The position numbers and the translations under genes were made by a program. Positions 23,455-33,679 of a stretch of DNA of 64,000 nt are shown piece by piece. Each line of letters begins with the position of its first letter. Position 1 is the first letter of the stretch. The notes under the pieces were generated by a model. It did no database searches and was not told where the DNA came from. It saw only the letters and a program-made list of their open reading frames with translations. The stretch covers positions 65,605,760-65,669,759 of the forward strand of contig CM057005.1 in the NCBI GenBank assembly GCA_029891345.1. The letters are read 5' to 3'. This stretch comes from Dryococelus australis (taxonomy: Eukaryota > Arthropoda > Insecta > Phasmatodea > Phasmatidae).

Positions 23455-25021
23455 CAGTAAAACCCCTCTATTACGACCCCATTTATTATGACCACCTCTC
23501 TATTACGACCCAATCCCAAGGAACTGAGAACAGTTTGGGTCGAAAAAGTTGAAAATTTGAGGCGTCTAAAAATAGATACAGTAATCCCTCGCCAACTGCC
23601 TTGAACCAGTTTCAGTTATGTAGGGATTTGTTTTCCTAGACCTTTTCTCCAACCGCGGAACTAGTTTCTATTATCCATAGTTTTCAGTCTATGGAAAACT
23701 AGCCCTTACTGATGTTAGTGGTCACTTCTCAAGCTACCATCATAGACTTTGTTGTCCCAAGCAGCGTGAAGCAATAAATTACTTAATGCCAGATGGGGAC
23801 ACTGGTGTATTGTCCCTTGGAAGCCACGGAGGGGGGGGGGGGGGGGGTTGCAGGCCCCAGTCAGTAAGGATTCTTTGTCCTAGTCACATGCCACTGCCTC
23901 TGCCTTACCCTCCCTGTCTTTTTTCGTTTCCATTATCCCTCCTCTTTTGCTGTAAAAACAGCGGCACATTAAACAGACTAGTTTCTTAATCAGTGTATGT
24001 ATAACTTCAAATTTAATTCAATGTCCCTTTTTTAATGATTTTTTTGAAAGTTTATGTGCACCCATGCCTACGTAATGAGGTAATTTTTTGGTGGGCATTT
24101 TTTTTCTTATGAAGTCAATTTTATGTGTAAAGTAAGTAAAGGTAGGTAAGTGTTTTGATGAAAAATTCGGGATAATTAATATTTTAGATAGACCGCACTA
24201 CATTTTTATATTCCTGTAAACATTGTCGGGCCTCATCGTGCCAGTGCAGAGGCAACATGCCACCTACATTTTGTATAAATTCAACACACTGACGTGAATA
24301 GTACCTATCAGCACATTTTATCAACACCGGGCCGCTGTTATGAAGCGAACCGGCCCTGTAACGACGGCACTGGCGGCGGCCAGCTGGCCCCCATCCGCCA
24401 GAATGATCTTGTAGCGACCGACCGACAGCTGCCCAGCACCAAGGATCTAGGACTGATCGACAGATGTGAGTCGCTGCACCCGGTTGCACTGCAGAGGATC
24501 TAGGCACTCGCCTAGCTACGTATGCACTGCAATGTATTCGCTGCTAGCCCCAGCACACGAGTGATTCAATGTATCTTCATATATATTATAAATAAATAAA
24601 GTTCTGTGTTTTGACTCAAATATAAGGCATCTCCAACAGTGTTTAGTTATATTTTAATAATACATAGTCTAATCTTTTCACACATTTTCAATGGCCATGT
24701 CGTAGTATGTTTAGGCCTTCTTTTTTTACGACAAGGGGTGGTCTAATATGCCTATCTTGGGTATCAAATTAATCAGGAGATGTCCAGCTATTAAAACATA
24801 CATACATATTTATATTTAATTTAAAAAGTGGTTTTTTATGCGGTAGAGACAATTGAACATGAACTTCATGCAAAAAATGGCAAGTTTGGGGGCATAGGGG
24901 TTAGAGGTGGGTCAAAATTGGCCCAAAATTTTCCAAATTTTTTCTCACGACCCCCCCCCCCCCCCTAATTATAAGCCTATTCTCAGGAACTGTAAGGGGT
25001 CGTTATAGAGAGGTTCTACTG
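23455..25021. mobile_element. pogo/Tigger-like element, ~1.57 kb
   Basis: Inverted ends CAGTAAAACCCCTCTATTAC and (minus) CAGTAGAACCTCTCTATAAC continue into GACCCC, and TA flanks both ends. A G-run (about 23829-23847) and a C-run (about 24949-24965) lie inside. The interior around 24220-24640 is GC-rich and unlike the rest, ending in AATAAATAAAG; it may be a nested insertion. No transposase signature was recognised. Confidence 0.8.
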
Positions 25022-25622
25022 TATGCACAAAGAGTACCGTCACAAGACAGCCAAACACTATCAATATCAACACTCACATGTTTGACGCATGTCTTTTCAA
25101 CAATGGACATTTAACGACTTCCGCTCCATCCCTAGGTCAGCTGTTGCAGAGATAGAAGTTAAATTTGTCCCATTAACATGTGAGATTGTACTGTCTGCCT
25201 CGCAGATTGTTTTATTCACCACACCACCGTAACAATGCTTAAAGGCAACAACCTCTTTTACTCCCGGTAGATAGCTCTAGTAGTAATTATCGCTAGTCTT
25301 TTGTTTTGCATTCCCTTCCAGCCAGCCGGTTTATTGTAGCAGTCTTTCTTTCTAGCGCTCACCGCTCAGGAATCAACCCTTCTACATAGTTTCCAGCACA
25401 TGTTGTTTGGACACAACACCCCATTCACATTGCTTAAGCTACGCTTGCGATAGTTCCCTTACCAGAATAAAATATGGGTCAGACTTTAATTTGAGTACTT
25501 TTCCAGTAGACTTAGCACCCTTCTGTAGTTACTCTCACGTAACAGGTTTGCAGGTGATCCTGGGGAATTCTACTCAAATGAGCCAAACACTGTTTTCCCA
25601 CACACGCACTAATTTTGGCCGC

Positions 25623-25656
25623 CCTTCCCATCAAACCCTTGGTATTGATGGAAAGG
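25623..25656 (+). other. family hairpin, copy 5
   Basis: TTTTGGCCGCC leads into a 12-bp stem, CCTTCCCATCAA pairing with TTGATGGAAAGG with one mismatch. GAGCCACACAGG follows. Confidence 0.75.
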
Positions 25657-26199
25657 AGGAGCCACACAGGTACAATGTCCTGGAAACAGCATGTTAGCCT
25701 GGTGTTCGCCAGCCTCTCCTCCGGGGGCTTCACCAGGAGAGTCTGTTGTCCCCTAGGTTTAGAAGACTCCGACAGGGCCACACACCCGTGTGCATCTTTG
25801 AACAAGGTGAAGCCTGACTTCCCTCGTGTACCGCAGTCTCTGCCAGACTTGGCAATAGGGTGTCTGCCCATCCTCTTCCTACACGGGGTGCCACACGTAA
25901 AACTGCACAAGGAGCCTGCAGACGTGGTACAGTAGCAGTAGGTTAAAGTCCATTTCCTAATTCCCTACTCTCAGAGGAAAGGCCTTAAAGAGAAGGTGTT
26001 ACAGATACTCTCAGCATCTGGTAGAACACATGAGTTAAACAGATAGCTAGCTTAACACCTCAACCTCAGGTGCAAGTGCTACGTCAACTACAAGACCCAG
26101 TGGAAGTTCTGGTACCCAGAGACCTCTTCAACATGCCATAGAAGACTGGCCCAACAAAGTACCCTTGGTGGATCGCCGAGCATCTGAGATAACCCGACC

Positions 26200-26530
26200 A
26201 GCCACCAACACCAGTAGTTTGCTTATCTAGTACCCACACCTCCGCCAAAGCCTTAGGTCTCCGCTCATCACCACACTACACCAGTATCAGTCACACCTCA
26301 CTTAAGTACTGTTCCCAAACTCTGTCGTCCAGGTATATCCAAGGCAGTAGTGGCACCTAGACGCCATATTATGTTGCTCACTACCTGATTTCCTGCCCTG
26401 TCACGTAGCCACATGGCCAGTTTTGTACAAGGGAAGGCGCCAGCATCCAAAGAGAACTGAACCCCTGTCCACATATAAGCGCCTGGCTCAGAGTTTAGCC
26501 AAAAAGACTGGGACGTCCTCTGCAAAGACA
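26200..26530 (+). pseudogene. Pro-rich Gag linker fossil, copy 5
   Basis: Contains CRPGISKAVVAPRRHI followed by a counterpart of the PDFVPxRxAT segment of other copies (compare RYTRRVVPPRQNI at 12800). It is the link between the Gag N-terminal region and the zinc fingers downstream. Decayed. Confidence 0.5.
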
Positions 26531-26809
26531 GTATAGTGAGTATTTATTCCCAGTAGGTCACATGTCAAATAGTAGGAGCATTATCCGGATTCTTTTTCTG
26601 GCACGCAACATGGTGCCAACGACTATCAAAGTTGCACAAGACAGCGCAGACGAGCCAGCCACAGCCGCCACTCCACGTTACGGAGCCCAGAACAGTTAGA
26701 CTTTGGTGAGTCGCAGAAAAACACGCTGTGGTGCCCACACACACAGCTAGAATGTCGAACGAAACCCATAGATAGCCCGAGATTGGAGAGGTCAACTTGG
26801 CCGCAACTG

Positions 26810-27135
26810 GACAAAACTGCTGTTTATGTCAAAGCTGTCCCGGAACGGGAATCTATCACATACAATGCACCCACTGTCGCCTTTGACACCACTACACCTG
26901 CCTCAGCTAGGAAGACATGCCACAGTACACTGACGGGGTAGAATACTGATGTGAAGATTGCCGCACAAGGCAGACAGCATACTGTAGCTGGGTAACTTGC
27001 CCTGGATGAGGGATCCATACTGTGTGCTGCATCATCAGTGGGGATAGCTTCCACCATGTGTGTATTGGATGGTCCGACGAGCCAGTAAATAAAATGGACC
27101 TAGTCTATAAGTGTGAGGTGTGTAAACGAGCCACA
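26810..27135 (+). pseudogene. tandem PHD-like zinc fingers of Gag, fossil
   Basis: Two consecutive Cys/His clusters in one frame. The first runs from CLCQSCPGTG through IQCTHC and HHYTC to CEDC. The second runs from CPG through CCIISGDSFHHVCIGWS to YKCEVC. Both have the order C-x2-C ... C ... H-x2-C ... C-x2-C and the hydrophobic/Trp spacing of a PHD-type C4HC3 finger, and they resemble each other as a duplication. PHD fingers read histone tails in chromatin proteins. Here they precede a Gag capsid region, so targeting of the element to chromatin is possible but is inference. Decayed, with several breaks. Confidence 0.55.
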
Positions 27136-27219
27136 GAGTAAAGACCCACCAACCCAGGACCAACCTCAACACGCAGCCACACAACGTGCATGGGAGAACC
27201 ACAACTTCCGGAGTTCGGT

Positions 27220-27610
27220 GCACTGCCACATGGAGACCCATGTACTTTCACTATTGAATGTGAGAGCGAATTTCATTTTCATGACATTCCCAAGAAGCAC
27301 TGGGTTTCTTGAGTTAATCTCAAGTTGAAGGGGGAGGCACTCGACTGGTGGAATGTATACTGCAAATTTATCACAGACTGACAGCAACTCAGCGCTCACA
27401 TGGTACAGCGTTTCGCTGGACAAGAAGTAGTTGCTCATTTAACGACGGAATTCTACAGCCTACTCCAAAAGCCTGGGGATGAGGTAGAGATCTTCGTATG
27501 CAGAAAAGTACATATGTATCACAGAATATTGATGCGTGCCTGTTACGTCTGGCTGACACGTATGTCTAAGATTTTTCTGCTAGACCAAAAGCGGGGTGGT
27601 TAAAACTGGT
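27220..27610 (+). pseudogene. Ty3-type Gag capsid fossil
   Basis: The segment LPEFG, then FHFHDIPKKHW, LKLKGEALDWW and LLQKPGDEVEIFVCRKVHMY follows the order of retrotransposon Gag capsid proteins of Ty3-like elements: L/IPxFxG start, then GEAxxWW, then QxxGExVExFVxRK. In living elements this protein forms the particle. It directly follows the zinc-finger region. The copy is broken and ends at the junction with the inverted neighbour element. Confidence 0.75.
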
Positions 27611-27729
27611 TCTACAGTACGACGTGCGAGGTGTTGGCTATTGCTTCCTTATTCTGTCATTTTGGTTGTTGTAGTTGACGAGGGTTTCACTCAATGGTGA
27701 CGAGCTTGGTCTACTCTGAAGCTGCAATT

Positions 27730-28025
27730 CCAGTTGTAGGCTTCACGGCTCCAGAAGTTGGGGTTTGCCCAGCCGTATCGGGCCTCTGTTCGGTTTAGTG
27801 ACCCTCTTACCACCGGGTGGCACGGAGGGTGAATGCGAATGCACGGTGGGAAGACGATTACTGTTACCAAAGCAGGTGCTACTGCTTGTCGTCTAAGTTG
27901 AGTGGCGGGGTCCCGTTCCCCCAGTCTGTCCTGCGTAGGATGAGGTAATACTATCGACTGTTTGATAGCAGCGTAAGCCAGGTATTGCTCTCTACGCCTC
28001 TTGCCACTCCTCACCTTGTAAAGCA
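27730..28025 (-). pseudogene. Gag N-terminal (FW-motif) domain fossil, copy 6
   Basis: One of the best kept copies. It has a basic start MLYKVRSGKRRREQYLAYA, then ERDPATQLRRQAVAPALV, a hydrophobic strand, CHPVVRGSLNRTEARYGWA and the signature NPNFWS. About 100 codons are open. The same landmarks recur in order at 8443, 52723, 56143 and 60923, and partially at 12600 and 41300. The fold and family are unknown to me. Conservation of protein landmarks across copies whose DNA has diverged suggests it was a working part of Gag. Confidence 0.65.
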
Positions 28026-28332
28026 TAGGGCACACCAGTCTGACAGCCTACACAGTGCACTTAAACAGGAACTGTAATTAAAGTGTAGCCCAATAGTGAC
28101 TTGCGGCACGAGCTCGATAGAAGTCCTCACTGATTCCCCAAGCATGCGGGCTGATCAGGGATGTGGAGCTGTGTGAGCCACCAAGCCTCTACTGGTTGTG
28201 CGTTCGCACCGGGTTGAGCGGCAACCCCCAGGCTAAGGTCACTTCAGCACTAACTTAGTGCTCAAAGTGAGAGATAACCTGAGCTTGTAGCCCCTCCCTG
28301 CACGAATGTATTTCTAGTGGTTGGGGCGTTCT

Positions 28333-28382
28333 TGTTTCTCCCCACCAGTACTGACTTAGTGCTCGGGGGTTGGGAAGAAACA
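28333..28382 (-). other. family hairpin, copy 6
   Basis: TAGACGGCTACC precedes a 12-bp stem TGTTTCTTCCCA/TGGGGAGAAACA (one G-U pair). The loop contains a smaller hairpin. CGCCCCAACCACTAG follows. Confidence 0.85.
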
Positions 28383-29204
28383 GGTAGCCGTCTAATGTGT
28401 ATGTCAGTACTCTGGGTTCCTGTTGGAAGTGCACATCGTATTCTGTTCCTGACCGCCACACAGACAAGTACCCTGTAAGTAAAAAGCAGAAGGGTAGTTA
28501 ACAATGGGTGTTTACTGGAGATGCAATTAACACGTGACCTTGTGCTATATCCTATCAGACCATGGAGAGCTGAAGGTAACTGCGGTTCCAGGTGTAGGCG
28601 ACCTGGTTCTAGTAAAACTGGGGAGTAACTGTTTCTAGATGAATGCAAAAGTATTTAAAGTGGCTAAGAAAAGGGTGTCTGGAGGAGAAAAAGTTAAGTT
28701 AAGCATACGTGTACGTGTTTGATGGATATTGATGCGTGATGAGTACCCACTGGGAACATACTCATAGCTTCCAAAGTTCCCGGAGGTCCCAGCACTGAAT
28801 TAGTGCTCTAGAATGTCACAAGAGAGTTTGCAAAGAATGAATTGCCCGAGCCCAGCAGCGTCTGGTCTTATATAGGTGAAGCTTGTAGGCTGCCATCGTG
28901 GGTTGCGGGGAGGTTGAGCATCCTGGCTGGTCAGTGTTTCTGCTTTGTGCCTCGTCGGCGGCGCTCGGCCTTGTCCGGTGGCAGGCGGCTTGTAAGCTCT
29001 CAGTGCGGGGTTGGGGGGCGTGCCTGCCAGGTCACGTAACCTTCAGGTGAAGAGAATCCGCTCATAAGTTCCTGTTGCCTGGTAGAGTAGGTGGCCGACA
29101 ATTCACGTAGAAAACTTTCTCTCCCCTTCTGCAGTGATGGAAGTAGGAACATTTAGCGATGAGTCGTAATCGTTGTTATTTAGTAAGTTGAGCAGCACAC
29201 GTCA

Positions 29205-30850
29205 ATTTGCCTCCCCCCCTCCATTGCGATGAAGACTCATTGTTGAATAGGTGGTGGAGAAAAGTGTAGGCCCCCTGTCTAGAAGGTCTGGGTAGATGTC
29301 AGTAGATGTGGTGAGGCAGATAGCACGGGAAAAAAATTATCTGTCAGGTAGGCAGGACCCTTAAGCTTGGGTGGTTTGACCGCTGTAACGGCGCGTGTTA
29401 TGTGCGCTCTAGTCACTTGGCCAGCAAAACAAAACATGTGAGACGTGGAGTGGTGGCGACCAGCGACCTAGGTTCTCTCTCTCTCTCAGACAGGTGTCCT
29501 CCTCTGCCCCTTGCCCTGGTGATGCGGCTTCGCTGATGTGGAGAAATGTGTATTCCCCTTGTGTAGCAAAAATTACTGGGTTAGGAAGCCGCGCGTGTCG
29601 GGTGTACCACCAGCCTACATTTTTACGCGTGCCATTTACAAAATCGTACATAACAACCTGAAAGAAAAATTATTTAAAACAATGGCACGACAAAACGAGG
29701 GGAGTAAAAGTAATAATAATAATATGTACAAGTCTTACTGCGGGAAAACATCACCACTATCCTGGAGATTGCTGCAGCGATTTAAGAAAGAAAAGGAAAA
29801 TCTTTCCAGGGAACCTTTGTGTCTGTCAGCAAGCTAAATAATTACGTGTGACAGGGTACTAAGTGGACAACCACAGGCCCTTCAACACCTGGGTTGACCG
29901 GCTAAACGAATACAAAGCGAGTACACTACATGCATGAATAATGCGGCAAATTGTGCACACATTGGTCACTGGCTAAAAAATGGAAGTTAAAAAGATGTGG
30001 CATCTGGTTTTGAGAGCTCTAAGGCTTAGAGTCTTTAGTTTGTTACTTACATATAAACATATAAACTTTACAAACACATGAGTAATTTAAGATTTGAATA
30101 TTTAAGCACATTTAAAAGAATTTTTCTTGGTACATTTTCTTCACATAGGACCCATTTTAAAATGTATAGTGATATATAGTTGTGTACCTACACATCAAGT
30201 CAGATTTGAATGAAGAGAGAAAAAAACTAACCTAGCTATCCCTTGCAGGAGTCCATTTTATCATATAGGTCTAACAGCTAAGGTGTTCACTGTGTATCTT
30301 CATTGAAAGGGTTCAGGTAAGTTACCAGGAAATGTCAACGTCAACAGGTGCGGAAAATACACTCCTACAGGACGGCATTCATCATGTAGGTGACCTTCAC
30401 AAGTACACTGTAAAAATGTATAGTAAACTTTAGAGGTTTACCTACACATCAAGTCATATTTAAATGATGAAGAATTATAAAGATAGAAAAAGCTAAAAAT
30501 GTCATTGTTATGTCGAAGTCTCTATCTTCAACTTATCACTGGCACTGTGGTGTGTGTCTTTACGTGATGCACTTATGGTAGCCATTACTGTCACTGTGGT
30601 GAGCGTCTTTTAGCAATGCTTCCTACTTAAGTGGGCTGTCGGCCACTGCTTCCCCCCCCCCTTTTTTTACAGCGGAGTGAGGTATTTTTATGAGATATTT
30701 TGGATTTAATATAGCCTAAAGGTGATAGTTCTGCTTACGTCACTGTCTTTCATTTGCGACTAAATAAAAGGTAGCATATGTGACAGGTCTATAAAGAGTC
30801 CTTGGTCACGCACACTAAGTAGCGGTTAACGGCTACTGCACTGCCTGCAA
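29205..30850. other. mixed repeat sequence, no gene recognised
   Basis: 30160-30222 and 30411-30474 are diverged direct repeats (shared block TACCTACACATCAAGTCA). 30540-30610 holds a doubled GTCACTGTGGTGAGCGTC-like phrase. 29630-29850 has a short Asn-rich open stretch of no known family. Confidence 0.4.
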
Positions 30851-31264
30851 CAACTGCGCACTTACTGGCGATCTTCTTCCTTACTTCTTACGGGTCTCCC
30901 CCTCGGACAAAGAGCAGCGTGTAGAGGGTACGGCCACATGTACCTTGCTGTGGGTCTCCATAGCGATTCCCGGTACCGGCCAGGCGAATGAGCAGCCTTG
31001 GCGGTACATGGGGGCATCAGGCATCGTGGAGCAGCTCGGGGCATCGTGGCATTCCACAACAGATTGGGATGACACTTGTTCAAGGGACGTTGAGGCAGTG
31101 CGAGGGAGAAAGACCTCGACCTCGACTGCGGGCAGCACAGCTCGTCGTGGGACCAGGTCGTGGGTGGCCAGGTCCTTGGGTGAGGTTAGTGGGAGGGAGG
31201 GTCACCTCGACCTCCACTGCGGGTGATGTGCCAGATGAGGGGTAGTTGGCAGCATCAATGATCT

Positions 31265-31495
31265 CGACAACTGCAGTGTCTTGCGTAACAAGATGGGGGG
31301 GGGGGGGGGGGGGGCACTTCCACGTCGGCAGCTTGACATCCTGGGTGGCAGGAAGTTTTACGTAGCAAGATTTTGGGATGGAGCACTTCTATCGGGGCAG
31401 CTTGATGTCCTGAGTTACGGGTTTTCCTTTGTGGCACGTTCTTAGGGCGGAGCACTCTCGCCGGAGCTCAACGTCCTGGGTGGCGGGAGTTCTGC
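31265..31495 (-). repeat. 3 degenerate ~65-75-bp tandem units
   Basis: Three successive units share the phrase CAGCTTGACATCCTGGGTGG (plus strand) or close variants. On the minus strand they encode a Pro/Lys-rich repeat of about 23 residues. A 20-bp G run lies at the left end (about 31294-31314). Confidence 0.6.
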
Positions 31496-31799
31496 GTTGG
31501 TGGGTGCAGTGGTCCATGTGGTAGATACTGACATTTCCTTGGCCACTGCCCCTTGCGCTTCTTTCTCTGCTTTATCTATGCTCGCTCTGAGCCCAGTGTC
31601 CGGTGGTCAAGTGGCATCGCGTTCTTCCTTATCGGAGCCCTCGGTTGACTTCGTTGAAGGAGGAATGGCCTTGACTGCCGGCTATGGAGTTGTACTGGGT
31701 GGAGAGGTAGGTGCTGATGTGATTCCTACACCTCTCACCGAAAGTGTTTCCGACTGTTCACTAATGCGGCTTGAGAGGCGGGGTGTCTGACGGGGTTCT

Positions 31800-31990
31800 C
31801 TATCACGTGGACTCCGCCATGATAATTTGGAGGACAAACAGTATGGTAGGGATGTGTTTATCCCAATGCTTGTGATCGTTTCCCACGCTGATACGGAGGC
31901 ACTTTTTGATCTCCTGGTTCCTCCGTTCAGTGGGGTTGGCTTGGGGATGGTAAGAGGTACACTCTCCATCCACGACAGGCGTTTTGCCAC
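31800..31990 (-). pseudogene. Ty3-type integrase core fossil
   Basis: Reads GECTSYHPQANPTERRNQE and continues KKCLRISV...HKHWDKHIPTILF. This is the block around the last catalytic Glu of Ty3-type integrases (YHPQxNPxxERxNxxLKxxLRxxV...WDxxLPxxxFxxN). In active elements the enzyme inserts the DNA copy into the genome. Only this part of the core is recognisable. The surrounding pol is badly decayed. Confidence 0.85.
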
Positions 31991-32559
31991 TGAAAAGAAA
32001 GAAGTAACATCGTAAGGCGAAACATGAGTCAACTCCGACATCAAACTACTGACCAAAATTAAGTTTAAATTCAGCTTATTTATTGCTGATCTGGAAAGTA
32101 GAGGGGATATATGGCTGTGTATAATATTAGCCTAAACATAACTATTCAAATTATTTTTACATTACTTCAGGTGACAGCAAACCTTATTTAGCAAAATCAA
32201 AATTCTCCAACCAAAATTCCAAACGGCTATTCGCAATTACAAGAGAGTAAACGAGGGGTGTTTTTGGTCTGGAAGGGACATCGTTACGGCCTTCTACCGT
32301 GAATAGGACGTTGAGTTAGCTTCGGAGCTTCACCAGGTTGGTTTCCTCTGTGTGCTGCGAGATAGGAATCTGAGCTTTTGGAGGAGCCGTCTTCCGGCTG
32401 CTGGAGAGGAGAGCTTTTGCAAGCTCGAGGGCCTTCTTCTGGCTAGAGACTCTTCTGTATACCAGGGGATGCCCTCCTACAAATGCGGCTGGTGGGCTGA
32501 CGAAGACTGGAGAGAGCATTTTCACATCTCCTTATATATCCAAAATTTCCACTTCGTGG

Positions 32560-32790
32560 CTGTCACAGAGGTGCGGGGGTGGTGAACCTTCCAGCGCATT
32601 TCTTATTGCCCTGGCTAGAGGCTGCTGACATATTTACCACCTCCTTGAGAGACTCAGTGGCGATGATGTCACAGACCGCAGGGGTGCTGCTCTCCAGCGG
32701 TATCGCTGTTAACTTTCTTATCTGCTCTGGCGTTTCCGTGGCCTGGCGGGTAAAACACTCTTCGGTTTTGGGTGTTGCAACCACATATTA
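32560..32790 (-). pseudogene. shared TETP-IRKL fragment, copy 1
   Basis: The frame with VATPKTEECFTRQATETP and MSAASSQGNKK matches the frame at 47510-47260 (VATPGTRDCFIRRSTDTP ... LSASTQGDKK) in order and spacing. I do not recognise the protein. Its position just upstream of a Ty3-type integrase suggests a piece of the same element. Decayed. Confidence 0.45.
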
Positions 32791-32904
32791 ATTTCTGGGC
32801 AGACAGTACAGTCTCATTAAATATAATTTAGGCATCATATAGAACCAACTGGGAGTAGAAGCATAAGGGAAGGCATTTAAAGCAGCGGAAGGGAGTGCAT
32901 CACT

Positions 32905-33156
32905 GTATAACGCAACAAATCCTAAGGAGATCAAGGATTTGAATGACATTGATGATCATGACATTATTTGCTGGAAGACTTTTCCTGTTCAAGGTGTTGT
33001 CAATCAGACGTCTGTAATTAGTACTTTTGGTAATGCTTAATTATATTCTCGTAAGGAGATGATGTTCGAGATTGGTGAGGTGATTCTATCTGGTTGTATC
33101 GAATGTTGATTGGCACTACTGGTAACATGCATATACTTGGTCATGTAGAAGTTCAA
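32905..33156 (+). repeat. VLAAEE unit, copy a (3' part)
   Basis: Matches 40480-40725 (shared GATCAAGGATTTGAATGACA and AATTAGTACTTTTGGTAA). It ends at 33156, where the same unit begins in inverted orientation. Confidence 0.75.
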
Positions 33157-33405
33157 TGAGCATCAATGTCATTCAAATCCTTGATCTCCTTAGGATCCTT
33201 CGCGTTATACGGTATCCTGAAGAGACAAAATTCCAAAAGACCTCTACCAGACTTTGCAGTAATACCTTGCAGGCCACAACAAAATAGAAAAGAAAGCAGA
33301 ATGTAACTCTCTTCAGCAGCTAATACTTTCACAACCCATGCTCTATCTTCTTTATCAACATCATAACTCATACGCAAAATATTATGGTACACCTTACTAG
33401 GATTG
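33157..33405 (-). pseudogene. VLAAEE unit, copy b, outer part with ORF
   Basis: An open frame of about 88 codons on the minus strand with SYDVDKEDRAW, VLAAEESYILLSFLF and KEIKDLNDIDA. It is homologous along its length to the plus-strand ORF at 40296-40580. The unit is interrupted at 33405 by the BEL/Pao element and resumes at 39465. I do not recognise the protein. Presence in three copies marks it as repeat-borne. Confidence 0.6.
33401..33405. repeat. BEL target-site duplication (left)
   Basis: AGGAT directly abuts the LTR end and is repeated at 39460-39464. Confidence 0.8.
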
Positions 33406-33594
33406 TTTAGCGTAGACAAGAAATAATGTAGAAATATGCGTTTATACTACCGGACATGTCTGCGGGTGAACTTACCACGTCGTCATCTTGAATCTTACTG
33501 GAATTGTGAACTACTTGCAGGAATGCCATTGCTGTAGAAAAAAGTAGGTCTCGTGAAAGGATATATAAATCTGATTGCACAATACGCAACTTAC
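33406..33594 (-). repeat. BEL 3' LTR
   Basis: About 189 bp. Ends CTAAACA on the minus strand. Contains TATATCC and the AAGATGACGACG context of the short reading frame shared with the other LTR. Confidence 0.85.
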
Positions 33595-33679
33595 CGCCCG
33601 CGAGACACCACTGGCAGACTTCATTATGCAGGTAGAAGATACAGCTTGTGTACTGGCCTACGCAGCTGTCCCTTGTTAG

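Larger units (their letters stand above)
25083..27610 (+). mobile_element. LTR-family copy 5, longest (LTR to Gag capsid)
   Basis: Starts with the LTR start block (TGACGCATGTCTTTTC, 25083). The LTR is followed by the family hairpin (25623-25656), a leader, a Pro-rich linker, two PHD-like zinc fingers and a Gag capsid region. It stops near 27610, where a minus-strand copy begins near 27690. No protease, RT or integrase is attached. It is a fossil broken in roughly ten places. This is the only copy in the window that shows what follows the linker, and it places the family with Ty3-like elements by the Gag motif. Confidence 0.7.
27690..29204 (-). mobile_element. LTR-family copy 6 (LTR type A, hairpin, Gag N-term)
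   Basis: Minus-strand copy. The LTR starts at 29204 (TGACGTGTGCTGCT), with ACGATTACGACTCATC at 29173-29158, a TATA box CTATATAAG near 28873, TTTTTCTCCTCCAGACACC near 28680 and TAGGATATAGCACAAGG near 28548. Then the hairpin (28382-28333), leader and Gag frame from 28025. A purine-rich tract borders the LTR start on its upstream side (29205-29225). No pol. Decayed. Confidence 0.75.
30850..32800 (-). mobile_element. Ty3-type pol fossil, 3' end with integrase
   Basis: On the minus strand a Ty3-type integrase catalytic-core segment (31990-31800) is followed by a long Ser/Pro-rich tail and by degenerate tandem repeats (about 31490-31265) with phrases such as SGHQAAPIEVLHPK. Upstream (32790-32560) a frame with TETPEQIRKL is shared with 47510-47260. 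The element is broken in many places. Its left and right limits are uncertain. No LTR was recognised, so whether it belongs to the LTR family elsewhere in the window is open. Confidence 0.6.

Noticed and set aside
24184-24507. 107-codon minus-strand ORF inside a pogo-like element
   Set aside because: Includes YYSRQCVEFIQNVGG but no transposase motif. It spans a composition boundary and has no relative in the window.
30862-31245. Overlapping ORFs on both strands in a GC-rich stretch
   Set aside because: Open frames on both strands arise from GC-rich, stop-poor sequence. Only the integrase-containing minus-strand region is supported by motifs.
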